Assembly: GCA_012845835.1 (NCBI GenBank)
Contig: JABAKD010000024.1
Location: 6,288,578-6,352,577 of the forward strand
Reading direction: 5' to 3'
Length of the DNA stretch: 64,000 nucleotides
Source: Undaria pinnatifida
Lineage: Eukaryota; Sar; Phaeophyceae; Laminariales; Alariaceae
The notes below the pieces were generated by a model, which was not told the DNA's origin, searched no databases, and was given only the letters and a program-made list of their open reading frames with translations. Both the position numbers and the translations under genes were made by a program. Below, one piece after another: positions 42,540-54,649 of this stretch (positions within the stretch are counted from its first letter, which is position 1; every line of letters begins with the position of its first letter).

Positions 42540-43930
42540 CAGAAATAACCCCACTGATGCGTTCATCTAGTGTATGACCGAGCCGGGGTCGCTCTCCGTG
42601 CCATGGTAGAAAATGGCAGTAGGAGTACGGGGCATGGGCTATGTATTTGTGGTGCGTAGGAAGAGTTGGTAGGTATGATGCATGATTAGTCTAATCCTGC
42701 TGAAGCCTGAATCGCCCTGTGGCGATCAACGATGAGTTGAGGGGCTATGATGGTCGACTTTTTCCTTTGAATTTGTATGCTGATCCTTTTGCGGGAGAAT
42801 TTCTATCCTGAGTTTGGTGCACATCTCCGCTAACGACTGACGACAGTAAGGGATTCTTCAACGGCCAGGAAATTCAGAGTATAACCGCGACGAGGACGAC
42901 GCGCGATGCCATGAATAAACGTGACTTACAATGTGCCATACTGCTTTCTCCGTTGAGGATTGCGTGGATTCTAATATTGTGACGCAGGAAATCATACTTT
43001 CTCCGTATAGGACGAAGATAAAGCCACAGGACCAGGTCTGCAGGTCGTTGGGAGGTTTGGAGTAGCTGTAGGGATGTCAGAATTTAGGAAGAACATGTTG
43101 GCTTTTGACGATTTGTGGCCCCACTTCAGAGTAGAGGAGTAATGTCTCAGCTGATTTAAGACCTTCTGCCCCCCGATGACTACTAAGACGCTTCTCTGGT
43201 GTCTCGCAGTTGAGTCACAGGGAAATTGGAGGGACATGGACTGAAAACAGGTCTGGGTTTTAGGGATGATCAGTGTTGAAGATTTGTTGATAAGATACTT
43301 CAGAAGGCAGACTTTATATTACTGCTTGTGAGCTTTGGAGACGTTTTTTCTGCCTTTCTTTGTCTCGCACCAGGTATAACGTTTTTTTTTTTCGAGAACA
43401 TGTTTGGAGTTTGGATGCGTTTAGGTGTGCAGCCAGCCGGGAGGTACCGAATACGACGGTGTACATCACCCTATACGTTGTATACCACACCCCCTGCTCT
43501 CCATCACAGGGGTACGTTTCATATAACACCCCCTGCGGTGTCATGCCTCATACTCACTATGACACCCCACTAATACCAGCTGGGGGACACTTGGGTGACA
43601 CCGTAATGTGAGCAGAGACGTGAGAAAGCACGCAGTATCTACCTGCAGGTGTGCAAGCGTACCACGATATGTAGAGACCAGCAACATGGAGGTGGAGGAC
43701 GTGCAATGTCCTTGCAAACTCGTGGCCAATCGCAGTGGGCTACACTCTTCGGCGGCGCCGGCGGCTGCTGCTACCACGACTGCTAGTTTCAACTAACCAC
43801 GACGTTGGTGACCAGTGTATGATTCCCAACAACTATTCGCATAATTTACTCAACTTGAACGTTGACCATGTGTGTTGAGTGTCATCACTAACGCTTTTGG
43901 AATTTGATTAGTTTCGACTCGAAAACAGAT
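42540..43930. other. No gene recognised
   Basis: Imperfect ACACCCCCTGC repeats occur at 43485-43575; no coding region is supported. Confidence 0.4.
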
Positions 43931-43932
43931 AC

Positions 43933-44220
43933 TTGGTCGAGCGGTCAGTATGCTGTTTTGATCAATATATCTTTGACTTGAGGTTGGTCAACAACCTACC
44001 AGTATGTACTGGACTACACCAATGTAATGGGCGCGACGGTCTCGAATACGGGGCCTTTAGGCTAAGAGCAAGTGATGTGAACTTTTTGAGCCTTTTCCCC
44101 GGATTTCTCGCCGAGTTCAGCGAGCACGATCGCGAGACTTCGCAGATGACGGTACGCGCCGTGTGTAGAGCCACCGCCGCGATCGCGTGGCAGTTGGGAT
44201 TCTGGGACGGAAGTTTTTAA
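43933..44220 (+). CDS. Unrecognised open frame
   Basis: 95 codons from an alternative start, ending QMTVRAVCRATAAIAWQLGF, WDGSF, TAA. Its sequence is complex rather than repetitive and could be a terminal exon, but no family or splice partner is recognised. Confidence 0.2.
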   Translation: MVERSVCCFDQYIFDLRLVNNLPVCTGLHQCNGRDGLEYGAFRLRASDVNFLSLFPGFLAEFSEHDRETSQMTVRAVCRATAAIAWQLGFWDGSF

Positions 44221-44754
44221 CCGCGGTAATACCTGTGCGCACAAAACACGGCGGGTAATCCATTGTGCATTAGAAACGATAACCGTCAGAGGGATAGCCA
44301 AAACAGAAACTAAACCACAAAGGGCTAGAATTGACTCGTTTTACCTTGAATAAATGATACTCAATGTTGTCATGCGGTATCAATTTCGAAGCAGGGGAGA
44401 TGTTGTGGATTGTTCTTGGACATGATGCAGCAACGACGATGGTTGACGATGAAGGGAGTACAACTGTAGATTGGCTCTTTTTTGGTGGGAAATTTATAGC
44501 GGGATATCCCGGGTTTGGCCGCACTTTCCATGGTGATGGATTTCTCGACCCCGCGCTCTACCTCACTACGTTTTTGGTGTCTACGTGGATGCATGCCCGA
44601 CGAGGGCGCATATCTTGTATATGTCAAACCACTTGGGAATCGACAGAGAACCCCTATCCGCACGACTGGAAAGCCCGCTAGGTTCCGAAGACGTGAAAAA
44701 AAGGGCATGAATGATTTGCGATCGGCCAACGAACTTAATCTATAGTCTACATTT

Positions 44755-45035
44755 AATAAAAATGTAAAATACGCTTCATTCAGCTGTGAGATCGACCAAA
44801 ACAAAACTTGATCAAAACTCAGCTTCGGGAGCTGCATGTGATACTTCCATCGCGCGTGTTACGGGGTGTGTATACCCTCGTCAAGGATAGAGGTAGGTGT
44901 CACCCCTGCTAATAATGCCAGCGGCAACAGGACTAAGACGTTCAGCTTTGTTCTTGCACGGAAACTGTATAACCTGCATTGAGGGGGACGAAACCAGACA
45001 TCTGTGGAATTCAGTATATGCATAGTCTACAACAA
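44755..45035 (+). mobile_element. Family G interspersed repeat, copy 2
   Basis: GCTGTGAGATCGACCAAAAC, CATCGCGCGTGTTACGGG, GATAGAGGTAGGTGTCACCC and GAGGGGGACGAAACCAGACA match copy 1 in order. Confidence 0.7.
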
Positions 45036-45039
45036 ATAA

Positions 45040-45820
45040 TTGTTATAGTGTGAGATTACTTTTGGAGTGGGCTACTTGGGTCTACCGGGTTTTGTACGCA
45101 AGTTCCTGTATATGTGGCAGGCCAGCAGAGGTCCAGCCCAGGCCTGATGCTGGGTTGTTAGTAGTGCTGCGGTGGACGTCGATCGCTACTGTTCCGAAGT
45201 GATTACATTTCTGCTCTTGATATAAATATTAATGCGAAAGCACACTCACACACCTGTATTGATAGAAGGAGGGCCGACGAGTGATATCTGGTGTTCTGCA
45301 TCAGGCGCCGGGCGGTGCACACTTGATCTTAAGGCTCTTCGAACGCCCATCTCACACACTGCAAGGGATTACACAAACTAAAGCTTGGATCCAAAACGCC
45401 AGACCCCTGCACTCCCTACAGATGGAAGCTCTTGCGCTAAAACATGATGATCAAAGGTGCGCGTTGCCGTATTGCCGATTGTTTTCGCTGTTTCCAGATG
45501 GCCTCCATATATATTTCTGGGTGGAGCACCCCGCAGGCCACAAATTAGCTCACCTGTAAAAAGGTGTTGAGAAAGGCGGAATCTATATCGTAAAAAGCAC
45601 GGGACGACTTCCTCCATGATTTAAGAAAGCTGTTACGAATGTTGATCGGGACTACGTACAACAGGTAACAAATTCCCGGATGGGTCGATTCCTCCGAAGC
45701 GTCGACGTGTTAATACGGGCATCACTAAAGACGTGAGCCGTACATGGCCATCCGTTTTCTCGGGACACTCACGCTACTTCGTGGGGCCAGCCACTGAGTG
45801 CTTGATATATTGAAAAAAAT
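45040..45820. other. No gene recognised
   Basis: A 92-codon plus frame (45281-45559) shows no motif. Confidence 0.35.
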
Positions 45821-45829
45821 GAAATTTAT

Positions 45830-46305
45830 AAATGGTCAGCCGATTCCGATCCACCAACGATCGCAGAAAGGATTCGTTGGATCGCTGGATCTCGATTAGC
45901 CAGCGATCGTTAACGTAGATCGTTGGATGTTGACCGGCAACAAATGAGTCGTCGGATCGTTGGGCAATTATCAGCCAATTATCGTAGAGCAGGAACATTG
46001 GATTCTGATCCGCTAATGATCGTAAAAAGGGACAGTTTGATCGTTGAATTATTGTTGTCCGAGTATCGCACAAAGGGGTATTCGGATCGTGGACATCGAT
46101 TGGCAACCGACTGCAGAAAGGGTAGCGTTAATTTCCGATCGTTGAACGAACTTATGAATAGGTCGTTGGATTTACCTACCATTCCAATCCGCCAACGATC
46201 GCAAAAACGATTGTTGGATCGCTAGATTCCGAATAGTCAACGGTAGTCCACAGGTATTATTATAGTTGGATTCCGATCGGCCAACGATCGTGAAGGAAGA
46301 GATCG
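45830..46305. repeat. Palindrome-rich minisatellite (family K)
   Basis: About nine imperfect units of 40-60 bp with GATCCGCCAACGATCG and CGATCGTTGGAT in both orientations, so single strands can pair within and between units. No gene is seen. Confidence 0.75.
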
Positions 46306-46414
46306 GGTAATTTGGCATACTATCGCTAAATAACCATTGTTTGATTGTAGCGTGCAACGATAGAAGTGTACGAATATTCACGCCCTGTACAAATACAATA
46401 TTTGCTATTTTTCT

Positions 46415-46795
46415 GGCAGGCAAATACTCTCTGGAAAACCTGCGCAAATATTTGTCTGGAAGCAAATACTTTCTTGAGAAGCTGCGCAAATATTTGTCTG
46501 GAAGCAAATACTTTCTTGAGAAGCTGCGTAAATATTTGTCTGCAGGCAAATACTTTTTTGAGAACCTGTGCAAATATTTGTCTGGCAGGCAAATACTCTC
46601 TGGAAAACCTGCGCAAATATTTGTCTGGAAGCAAATACTTTTTTGAGAAGCTGCGCAAATATTTGTGTGCAGGCAAATACTCTCTTGAGAACCTGTGCAA
46701 ATATTTCTCTGGCAGGCAAATACTCGCTTGAGAAGCTGCGCAAATATTTGTCTGGAGGCAAATACTGCCCTGAGACAAATACACGCAACTATTAT
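46415..46795 (+). repeat. 42 bp minisatellite, about nine units
   Basis: Unit: GCAAATATTTGTCTGGAAGC, then AAATACTTTCTTGAGAAGCT, then GC. Variants alternate (GCAGGCAAATACTCTCTTGA). Units of 42 bp keep one frame open on each strand, producing KYFLEKLRKYLSG-type peptides that are probably not proteins. An ACAAATAC phrase flanks both sides at about 46390 and 46780. Confidence 0.9.
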
Positions 46796-46899
46796 TTGTA
46801 TTTGTTATGGATATTTGTACAGGGTGTGGAGTATTTTCTGGGCCCTCTCACTCGAGGTGGTATTTCCACGACGCAAGCGCGGACCGTAAGAAAAAGTAA

Positions 46900-48640
46900 A
46901 GTGCCACCCGACAAACATCCCCAGGGCCTAGGTATTTTTAAAGACGTCAATGTAACCGACAACTAACTGATATTCCAACGGTGTTGGGTGGTTCTTCAGT
47001 TAAGGGCTCCCTTCACTCAGATATAATATGCTCTGGACAAAAAGTGTTACCGAGAACGTTGGTCGTATGACCACAACCTCTGTACACGCTTCACTGCCGA
47101 ATCAAAGCGTTCTACGTTCAAATGTACAGCTGCTGCAAAAATAGCCATACAGCTCCGAGCATCCCTGCGCGTGATAACAGGGGGACATCACCTCCAAAAT
47201 CCACGATGAAGCAAGCATGCCCCACACTACCTAATATTTCGATGGGTATAACTCTGACCGCCACTCGAGCAGGATCCAGTGCTTTCTGTCCATATTATTT
47301 CCAAACGCAACACGAAACCGGCTAACCTGCAGTCGCGAAACGTTGACTATTCCCACACGCCAAACGTGGATGCACTGCATACTTGAATATCGAACGTGTT
47401 GTGATTATAGCGACACAAGGTAGCGACATTATTAATAACAGTCTCTCACTGAGGGACGGTTTCTTCTTCTCTGGATGGTCGCCTTTCAACCTGTAGACAC
47501 AGGGATTCAAGCCAGAAACGATAGAGATTCGGCTGTGACATATTTAGATGCCACACGCTCACTCCACCGCCCGGCATTGAACAGAGCTTCCTTCAGCCAA
47601 GAGTACCTGGAAAAATGCTCTCAAGAATCAACACACTAAACGACAGTTCGGCATTGCTGGCAAGCCGTGAGAGTATGGCCTGGCGTCGTATACAGACTGC
47701 GCCACAAAGAGAAAACAACACAACAGCACAGTTCGCACGGAACTGCCAACGCCGCCGTCCGTACAGAAACAAGTCATCCCTACATTCATGCTGTTAAACG
47801 TGACGTCCCACTCGCTCAAAGGGATTCAAAACCACAGCGTTGTCGATCCACCATATGTGGAAATATAGTTATCTTGCTTGGGAGACACCAAAAAAAAACC
47901 TAAACAGTAAACTTGCGAGACGTTCGCATACAGGTGAGCCACTTCAACCCCTCCCTCATCCCCCTCCCCCACGTGGAACCATCTACAACAACAATGCCAA
48001 ACGCCACTGAATGGCGAATTCGAAACCGGGCTCATTCCATTGGGTGGTCGGTGGTCACGCCCCACACCGTCTTTCCCCCCAGGCGAACTTCCACTCCATC
48101 ATCGACCACATGCAGCTTGTAGTCGTTGCTCTTCCTCTTCCGTCTCAACCGATTCCTCCACTCGTGCTTGTGCGGGCCGGATCGTGACAAAACCGTTATC
48201 CCGTCGATCGTTACCTCCTGTGCAAATGTTCGGGGGGGGGGTTATATATGCAAGACGAATAGGGTGCAAATGAGGCAGACGCTCCAATTGGAGACGTGGC
48301 GATCAACACGCTTGAAGTAACGAGTTCGTCTGTCCAAGCTTTATTGATCAAACCCTACTCCCAGAAACCGCTGCAGGTCTGTAACCCCGCGCATATTGAT
48401 ATGAAACCCGTCAGGTTGGCTCTGTGAATGGTCACAATATACTTACGGACTTCGTGCTGAGCGTTTTCTTTACGTAGGTACACTCACAAAGAATGTATCA
48501 GTACGAGGACAACGTCCCGCCACTGTCGGCGCTACGACAGCCGCACGTTTGACGGCAACCACGAGAAGTCGCGCTGAGTTTGGTGGTGGCCTCGTGATAA
48601 TCACTGGTACAGCGTGCGTTAAAACGATATTTGCAATACT
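46900..48640. other. No gene recognised
   Basis: Several frames of 60-80 codons with no recognised domain. Confidence 0.4.
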
Positions 48641-48644
48641 ACCG

Positions 48645-49955
48645 CTACTTGCTCAAAACACCGAAACACCCGCTCTCACGACTCACCAGGCGTCCCCTGT
48701 TGTCCAGTGTGATAACCACCCTCCAAAGGTGTACCCTTGCGAGTTCCACATCCTGGTGGTCCCGCCTCCGCCAGGGAAGCCACCCCATAGAACCCCCCGT
48801 ACCCCCTGCGATTACCTTGGACGGCCCATCCCGCATCTGTTGTTGCAGTGCTTTTCTGGCTTGGAGGATTCGCTTAAGTTTACCTCCGTTGGAAGCTAGC
48901 AGCAACGTCGAGTGAACCCGTCGGCAGTCGTCGCTGGGTGCAACAGCCGACGACTTTCCCAACAACCTGGCGAAAATAACGCAACCGTTGCTGGCGGGCC
49001 ATATCATGGACTTGCCAGTCCGCGACTGAAGCTTCCCGTCCAGCTGCTCACCCACGTTAAGCGAGGCCTTCGGGCCTAGCCCCAAGGGGAGGCTGGCGGG
49101 GAGGGTAGGACTGAGGCTGTGGCCGGCGGGTCTGGGGCTGGAGTTGGAGCTCGGACTGGGGCTGGGGCTCGTGCTGGGACTAACGCCGGGCCTGCGTCCG
49201 TTGAGGCAGATGTAGTACGTCCGGCGCGTGGGCTCGGGGGGGGCGGTCCAGCGGTATGGGCTTGGGCTTGAGTCGCGGATGGGTTTGAAGAGTGGGTCGC
49301 TTGGCCGAGGGTGGATGCTTGGTCGCCAAAGTAGCCAACTAACGAGGAAGCGACTAATAGAAAAGAAGGAGTTGTCGTAGGGGAGGCAAGGTTTCGTGAC
49401 GCTATATGGGCCGTCTGGGAGGGGACCGGGGCTGTGGCCGCGCGGATTGAAGGCAAGCGTAAATGTGGCCTCGTTAGGGTAAGGGTTGGGGCTGAATATG
49501 CCGCGGTATGGGCTGGTGCGGGGGCTTGGATTGAGGCCGTTGAGGCCGATGACAAAGGTCCGTCGTTTGCGGCTGGGGGTGATCTGGCCGTCGGAGTTGA
49601 CGTGGTTGGCGTCGGGGCTGGGGCCCGTGCTGAAACCGTGGGCGTCGGGGATGTCGGTGTGATCCTGGTGGGAGTTGGTGTTAGCGTGGTCCAATTGGCT
49701 GTCATCCTCGTCGATGTCGGTTGTGCCGGTGAACGCACAATCGATTTCGGTGGGAGGGGGGAGCGACCGTCCTCCTGTGCTATCAGAGTAGCGAGTCAAG
49801 ACGAAAAAACCTCCCAATGTTTCGTCGTCGCCAATTTCGACAGAAGGAGGAGACGGATACGATGAGGAAAGGGGGGAGGAAGTAGAAATGTCATGGATGG
49901 TGGGGGAGGAAATACTGCCAGGCGCAGGGTTTAGTCTGGCGTGGTAGGCTGCCAT
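48645..49955 (-). CDS. Hypothetical Ser/Pro-rich protein, 436 codons, unrecognised
   Basis: An uninterrupted minus frame from ATG at 49955 (MAAYHARLNPAPGSISSPT) to a stop at 48645. The frame remains open to 50033, and TTCTCCAACTCACAG just before position 50006 could be a splice acceptor, so an upstream exon is possible. Residues 1-340 are Ser/Pro/Asp-rich with PSPSPSPSS-type runs; about residue 200 is a hydrophobic FFSISRFLVSWLLW that could be a membrane or buried helix. The C-terminal 110 residues are less biased: GKLKRILQARKALQQQMRDG is a probable basic helix, and SMGWLPWRRRDHQDVELARV follows. The length without stops is unusual for this window. No family is recognised; compositional bias alone could also keep the frame open. 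Confidence 0.45.
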   Translation of the reverse strand: MAAYHARLNPAPGSISSPTIHDISTSSPLSSSYPSPPSVEIGDDETLGGFFVLTRYSDSTGGRSLPPPTEIDCAFTGTTDIDEDDSQLDHANTNSHQDHTDIPDAHGFSTGPSPDANHVNSDGQITPSRKRRTFVIGLNGLNPSPRTSPYRGIFSPNPYPNEATFTLAFNPRGHSPGPLPDGPYSVTKPCLPYDNSFFSISRFLVSWLLWRPSIHPRPSDPLFKPIRDSSPSPYRWTAPPEPTRRTYYICLNGRRPGVSPSTSPSPSPSSNSSPRPAGHSLSPTLPASLPLGLGPKASLNVGEQLDGKLQSRTGKSMIWPASNGCVIFARLLGKSSAVAPSDDCRRVHSTLLLASNGGKLKRILQARKALQQQMRDGPSKVIAGGTGGSMGWLPWRRRDHQDVELARVHLWRVVITLDNRGRLVSRESGCFGVLSK

Positions 49956-50039
49956 CGAAGCCTTGATTGTGGGCCCTAGCTCGGCCTTCTCTCCGTGGTT
50001 CTCGTCCTGTGAGTTGGAGAAATGCACACACAAAGAAAG

Positions 50040-50570
50040 GTAGACAGCAAGGGCGTACGAGTGAGCCTTCCTGTGTTGGATATGTGGCCATATTTAATCG
50101 TGGGCGAGAAACATGGCACAGCAAGCGAAACAAGGTCAAGTTCGTTAATCTACATGTTGTTCGGGGATTAGTTCTAGGTGCAATAGTCAATTTTACAGCT
50201 CAATCGTAAGCTATACCTTTCTTGCTCGACTTGTGGTACTCTAAAGTTTGCGAATTGGGCATCAAGATCCCGATTGTGTTTAGAGAATGTTTACGTATGC
50301 TGTGAATGGCTCGGTTCGGTTTACCCATTAACGATCACCATGTATGCGCATCCCGCGGGCATATTGGGCTTGCTTAGGTTGCTGTTTTTGCTCGGGAAAC
50401 TGCTCAGCTCATTTGTTGTATACGTGTACCTGATGCTGGAAAAGTACGTCGTAATGGTAAATGTAAAGGTCGAAGAGGCTGCTAGTAGCTCCGGCCTTTT
50501 CGTAGGCCCGCGAATCTATAGTTCAACAATAGTAAGGGGTCATGGGTAAAACTTGCACAAACGGAAAACT
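50040..50570. other. No gene recognised
   Basis: Only frames of 80-99 codons with no recognised motif. It may hold an upstream exon of the preceding minus-strand frame. Confidence 0.35.
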
Positions 50571-50577
50571 GAAGACT

Positions 50578-50845
50578 GATTCTGTAATAGCCCCTCTAAA
50601 AAAAGCGGCGACTTTCTTTAACGAACGTTTCATGGCTGCTTGACACGAGGAAGGATACTATGAAAACATATCTTCGTATAGTTTCTCGATTGCAACGGAC
50701 TATTGAACGACGACGTCGGGGTGGCAAGGGCACCGTATTTGAGGAGATACGACCGGGAGCTGGTTTTAAAACCAGCGATTTCGTTACAGAAACGTTAGGG
50801 GGGCTACCGTTGAACGACTCTGAAACAGGCTGGTCTAGGAATGGA
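50578..50845 (+). mobile_element. Family H interspersed element, copy 1
   Basis: AACGAACGTTTCATGGCTGC, CACGAGGAAGGATACTATGA, GACGACGTCGGGGTGGCAAG, ATACGACCGGGAGCTGGTTT and CAGAAACGTTAGGGGGGCTA in order. Recurs at 55405-55645 (inverted) and 60695-60945. The ends are imperfectly complementary around GGTAGCCCCCC...AACGAA. Confidence 0.7.
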
Positions 50846-50899
50846 ACGTGTAAAGATGTAAAGCAACACCCAAACACGGCACAACATGTACAGAAATAG

Positions 50900-52995
50900 C
50901 TGCGGACCGCACCCTGTGGTTCACGTTCCGACCGTACCGTAGCATCAATGGCACGTACCTGGTACATTGCATGCGGTACGGTTAGCGAGAATGATACACC
51001 TGTATACGATGCCCCAATGTCGCGACGAACGTTACCGGCAACATAAGAATATCGTAAACTCGTTTTTGTTGCCACTGATACCACGGGAGAGCGCTGATCT
51101 GCCGCTGATGAACGTTCTCGCTGAAGGGGAAGCACTAGTTTAATTATATCCTTGGCTTGTGCCTTCCGTTGACATATCTGTGAAAAAAATCAGGTATGCA
51201 ATCCAGATAGAGCGTACGTGTAGCTGCTGCTTTTTGTGTCAACAGGTCAAACTCTCACCAGAGTATCAACCCCTTAGGCTACCATATATTTCAACTTGTG
51301 GTACCCTTGGGGCTTTCGAGTGCTCAGCGGTTTCAGCTCTTGGCACCGATAGAACTAGCCAGGACTCCGCCTCTTCGGCTCCTGGTATCCTTGGGACGGG
51401 CGAGGAATTAGACACTTCTCCTGGTGGCCTCGGCACTTGGGCCTGGGTCATCCACAATGACTGGTACTGCCGAGTCATCGGCTGGGTCCCGTGCAATGGC
51501 ATTGTTACCCGTGGCGCTCTTTGGATTGTGAGGATTCGCATGACGCGGTCCACTGCTATTGCACTATTCTTCAGCCGAGTAGCGGTTTCAACAGTACCGA
51601 GAACGGAGTATAATAGTGCACAGAGCACGTAATAATAGTACAGCAGTACGTCTGCAGCCCAGGCGGGTTTTTGACGCATTGGACGGTGGTGATCATTGTG
51701 CATGCGTACGAGGAGATACTACCAGGTACAGGGTTTAGCGACGACTAACCGCATCAAAAGCAGGAATAATGGTAGAATCACGACGTACCCATTGGGTATA
51801 TATGTTCCGCCGCCGGTTATCATGAAAACATCGGACCGGATGGGGCCTCCTGCCCCGGCTGGGCTCCCACCATCATTGGTCCCTGGCCTGGTGTCGACTG
51901 GGCTCATCTACACCCTCAACTGGAGTATATCGTATCCAAATATAGTTGTCGGCGATCACGCGGTGAACTATTTCCGAGTGCCAGCAACAGTAGTGGCAAC
52001 ACGACTAGTTATAAAGATCCATGTCACAGCTGTACGATACAGAGTATTGGTTTATAAGAGGTACTGCACTCCAAAAAAGGGGTACCCTCGGTGTTCTCAA
52101 CATGCTCGTGACAACCCAAGCCAAAAAAAGATACAACACACCCACGGGCCGATGCTGATCATTTTCATTTTGTTTTCCTTCGAGTCATCAATTTTGCTCT
52201 CCAGCTCAACCCGCATCGGTTTCAACGTCAGCGATCTTCTCGTCAAGCGGTGATCGTAGGTGTCTTCCCTTCTCCCCCGCGGTGTTGGGCATCCTCGTGA
52301 CGAATGTATTCGGTTTATTCCAGTAGTGCGGTCATAATGAAGGTATGCTGTCAAAACGATAATCTGTCACAAACATCCAAAAAGGTACAAGGCATCATGA
52401 CACAATATTAAGGTAGGCACTGGTGACCAAGACGGTATCACGACATGGAGCAAGCGTATGCTGGGGTCGCTGTGCAGACACTTCACATCCCAGGGATTGG
52501 ACAAAGTTACGCTATTGGAAGGGGCCACCACGATGGGACCGTCAGTCGTGAACAATTGTGACACTTTGGCCCCAACTTTCCGAGAGTGACATCCCCGTTT
52601 CTTGCACCTCGCCCTCACTCTCCTCCCCTGCTGCACCTCTGCACACTTCTTAGTTAGTCAAGCCTACCTGTCGGAAAGAACGCTGAAGCGAGTGCCTGTC
52701 TCAACTTCTAACCCCTATTTGTCGTGCGACCTAACTATCCGACATGCAGTGGCTGCTGTCCTCACATCCTACGAGAACGTGGTGCTACCTCACGGGCAAT
52801 GGCGCAATCTTCGGTTGTTGTTTCTTTCCTCTGCTCTTTGCATCAGTCACAATCAGGACAAGCCAATATCAAGAGGTGGCGTGTGAACGTGGAACTGCTT
52901 CAAGCACTACCACTACCACTACCACTGCCGCTCGACGATGCTGGCTGTAGTCGGTCTAAACGCCGCTCACCTTTGGATCCTGGGTGGGATCTTCG
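50900..52995. other. No gene recognised
   Basis: Frames of up to 185 codons (51696-52253 plus; 51159-51632 plus) carry no recognisable domain. A coding role is possible but unsupported. Confidence 0.35.
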
Positions 52996-53012
52996 CATAC
53001 GATGCTCCTTAG

Positions 53013-53166
53013 GAAGGAAGCCGTGTCTGGAGCAGTCCAGTCTCTGGAGGCAAATTTGTGGCAGGACCTCACCACGGAAGGGACACCGCCAAACAGGCTC
53101 TGTGCGGACGCGCTGGTGCTGCCGTTGAAGACGGTCGTGGACAAGATCGAAGCTAAGACGAAATAA
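53013..53166 (+). CDS. Possible terminal exon of an unrecognised gene
   Basis: After a CTCCTTAG acceptor-like site, the frame KEAVSGAVQSLEANLWQDLT...LPLKTVVDKIEAKTK ends at TAA 53164-53166. The peptide is well mixed in composition, amphipathic and unlike the surrounding repeats. No upstream exon was found and no family is recognised. Confidence 0.3.
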
Positions 53167-53525
53167 GTCTTCTTCATCGTGCCTAAAGAGCGATGCTGCC
53201 GCGATCAAACCGGGAAGAACCTTTGCCACAAGCCTTGTCGACTGGGAAGGGCACAGCTGCTGTGGGCTGGGCTGGGTGGAGGCTAACGGGCTGTGGGCTG
53301 TGGGCATGCACTGGAAAGATACAGCCAATCAAATTCGAGGAACATCAATTGACGTAAATGAAATTTCTTTTACATACCACATTTGTACTCCAACAAGCTT
53401 TACATTTACACCCAGAACGGTACAACGGACCAACCCACAATTACCTAAAGAAAGGGAGGATATCAAGCATCAAACATCACAGTTCCATACCATACTTATT
53501 GCGACAGCATCACATCAAAAGCAAT

Positions 53526-53565
53526 GCTGTACAATACAATACAATACAATACAATACAAACAACA
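53526..53565 (+). repeat. (ATACA)n microsatellite
   Basis: Six to seven ATACA units. Confidence 0.95.
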
Positions 53566-53689
53566 TTGTTAGACTTTTAGTTGGAGGATTTCCATGATAT
53601 ATCTGACCAACAGTGTCTACTGTCAAGCTCCTCTGTCCTACAACAACAGCGAGTGGTGTACGTGTACCTTTTTCCCGAAGTCCCATGGG

Positions 53690-54165
53690 ACACTTTGCCG
53701 GAGGCAATCGGCAACCATGCGTAAGCCATGGGCAACCGATGGGCAGCCCATGGGCATCCAAAGGGCAACCCATGGGCTATCATCATCAACCAATGGGCGT
53801 CCTATGGACGGGCATCCCTAGGGCTATCACCGCCAACCCATGTGAGGGAATGCCATGGGTAATCCATGTGCAGCCCGTGAGGAACCCATGGGCTATCACC
53901 ACCAACTCATGGGGATATTCGTTGGCATTCCATGGGCCATTGCCACCAACAAGGGGCAGGTATCCCACCCATGGGCATTCCATGGTAACCCCATGGGCTA
54001 GGTGAAAATAACAGCGCCCAATGAAAGACAAACAACGTAGTTGCTCGTAGGTGCTCGCATCTACACTGTCTTTTTATTTTATATTTAGCATGAGGGACCC
54101 ATGGGCACCCTGTACATACCCTGTACATATTCAACGGGTCGCCCATGGATTGGCCATGAGACCTT
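53690..54165. repeat. CCATGG-rich degenerate array, part 1
   Basis: Units of about 20-30 bp around GGGCAACCCATGGGC and CCATGGGCTATCACC. Part 2 is at 54650-55400 and part 3 at 55650-56175. CCATGG recurs dozens of times through the three parts. Confidence 0.85.
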
Positions 54166-54167
54166 TT

Positions 54168-54528
54168 GGTTTGGGTAAGCCATTGATAAACCTTTTGCAA
54201 GTGGTCCAACTACTAATACCCCACTAATACCTAAAAAAATGGCGTCGTCGGCAAGACGATGGATTTTTTTCGGGTCGTGGGTTCAAATCTCACCATCCAC
54301 AACTATAAACTTCTCCAGACTTTCCCCATGTCGAACTTGAAAAATGCTCTCCCCGGCATACCCAGGAAATGAAGCCGCTTGGATATTGACAGGCCCGCCC
54401 GCATATCCGGCCGACATGGTATCCCGCCGTTTCAGGGGGGGCAGCGTTATAAGGCTTAGTTTGGGTAAGCTACTGGTTAACCTTTCGCAAGTGGTCAAAC
54501 GCACTAATACCCCACTAATACCTTAACA
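54168..54528. mobile_element. Insertion bounded by ~68 bp direct repeats
   Basis: GGTTTGGGTAAGCCATTGAT...CCCCACTAATACCT (54168-54235) is repeated as AGTTTGGGTAAGCTACTGGT...CCCCACTAATACCT (54456-54523), with about 80% identity. Between them is 220 bp including GGGTTCAAATCTCACC, a match to the tRNA B-box/T-arm. It interrupts the CCATGG array. It could be a SINE-like element or a solo-repeat pair. Confidence 0.5.
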
Positions 54529-54649
54529 GCTCTCCGTGGTCCGGCCATAGCTAGTACTCTCGTGCAAAGCATTCAAAATAGGAGAACAAATATGTAGGGC
54601 TCACTAGCCTTTGTGTTGCATTCGAACCTGTGTTGGGATCTACTCTACC

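Noticed and set aside
43930-43960. GGTCGAGCGGTCAG resembling a tRNA D-arm
   Set aside because: No T-arm or acceptor stem follows at the right distance.
46405-46788. Open frames through the 42 bp minisatellite that encode repeated peptides on both strands
   Set aside because: A unit length divisible by three keeps any stop-free frame open; no start context, flanking exon or non-repetitive sequence supports a protein.
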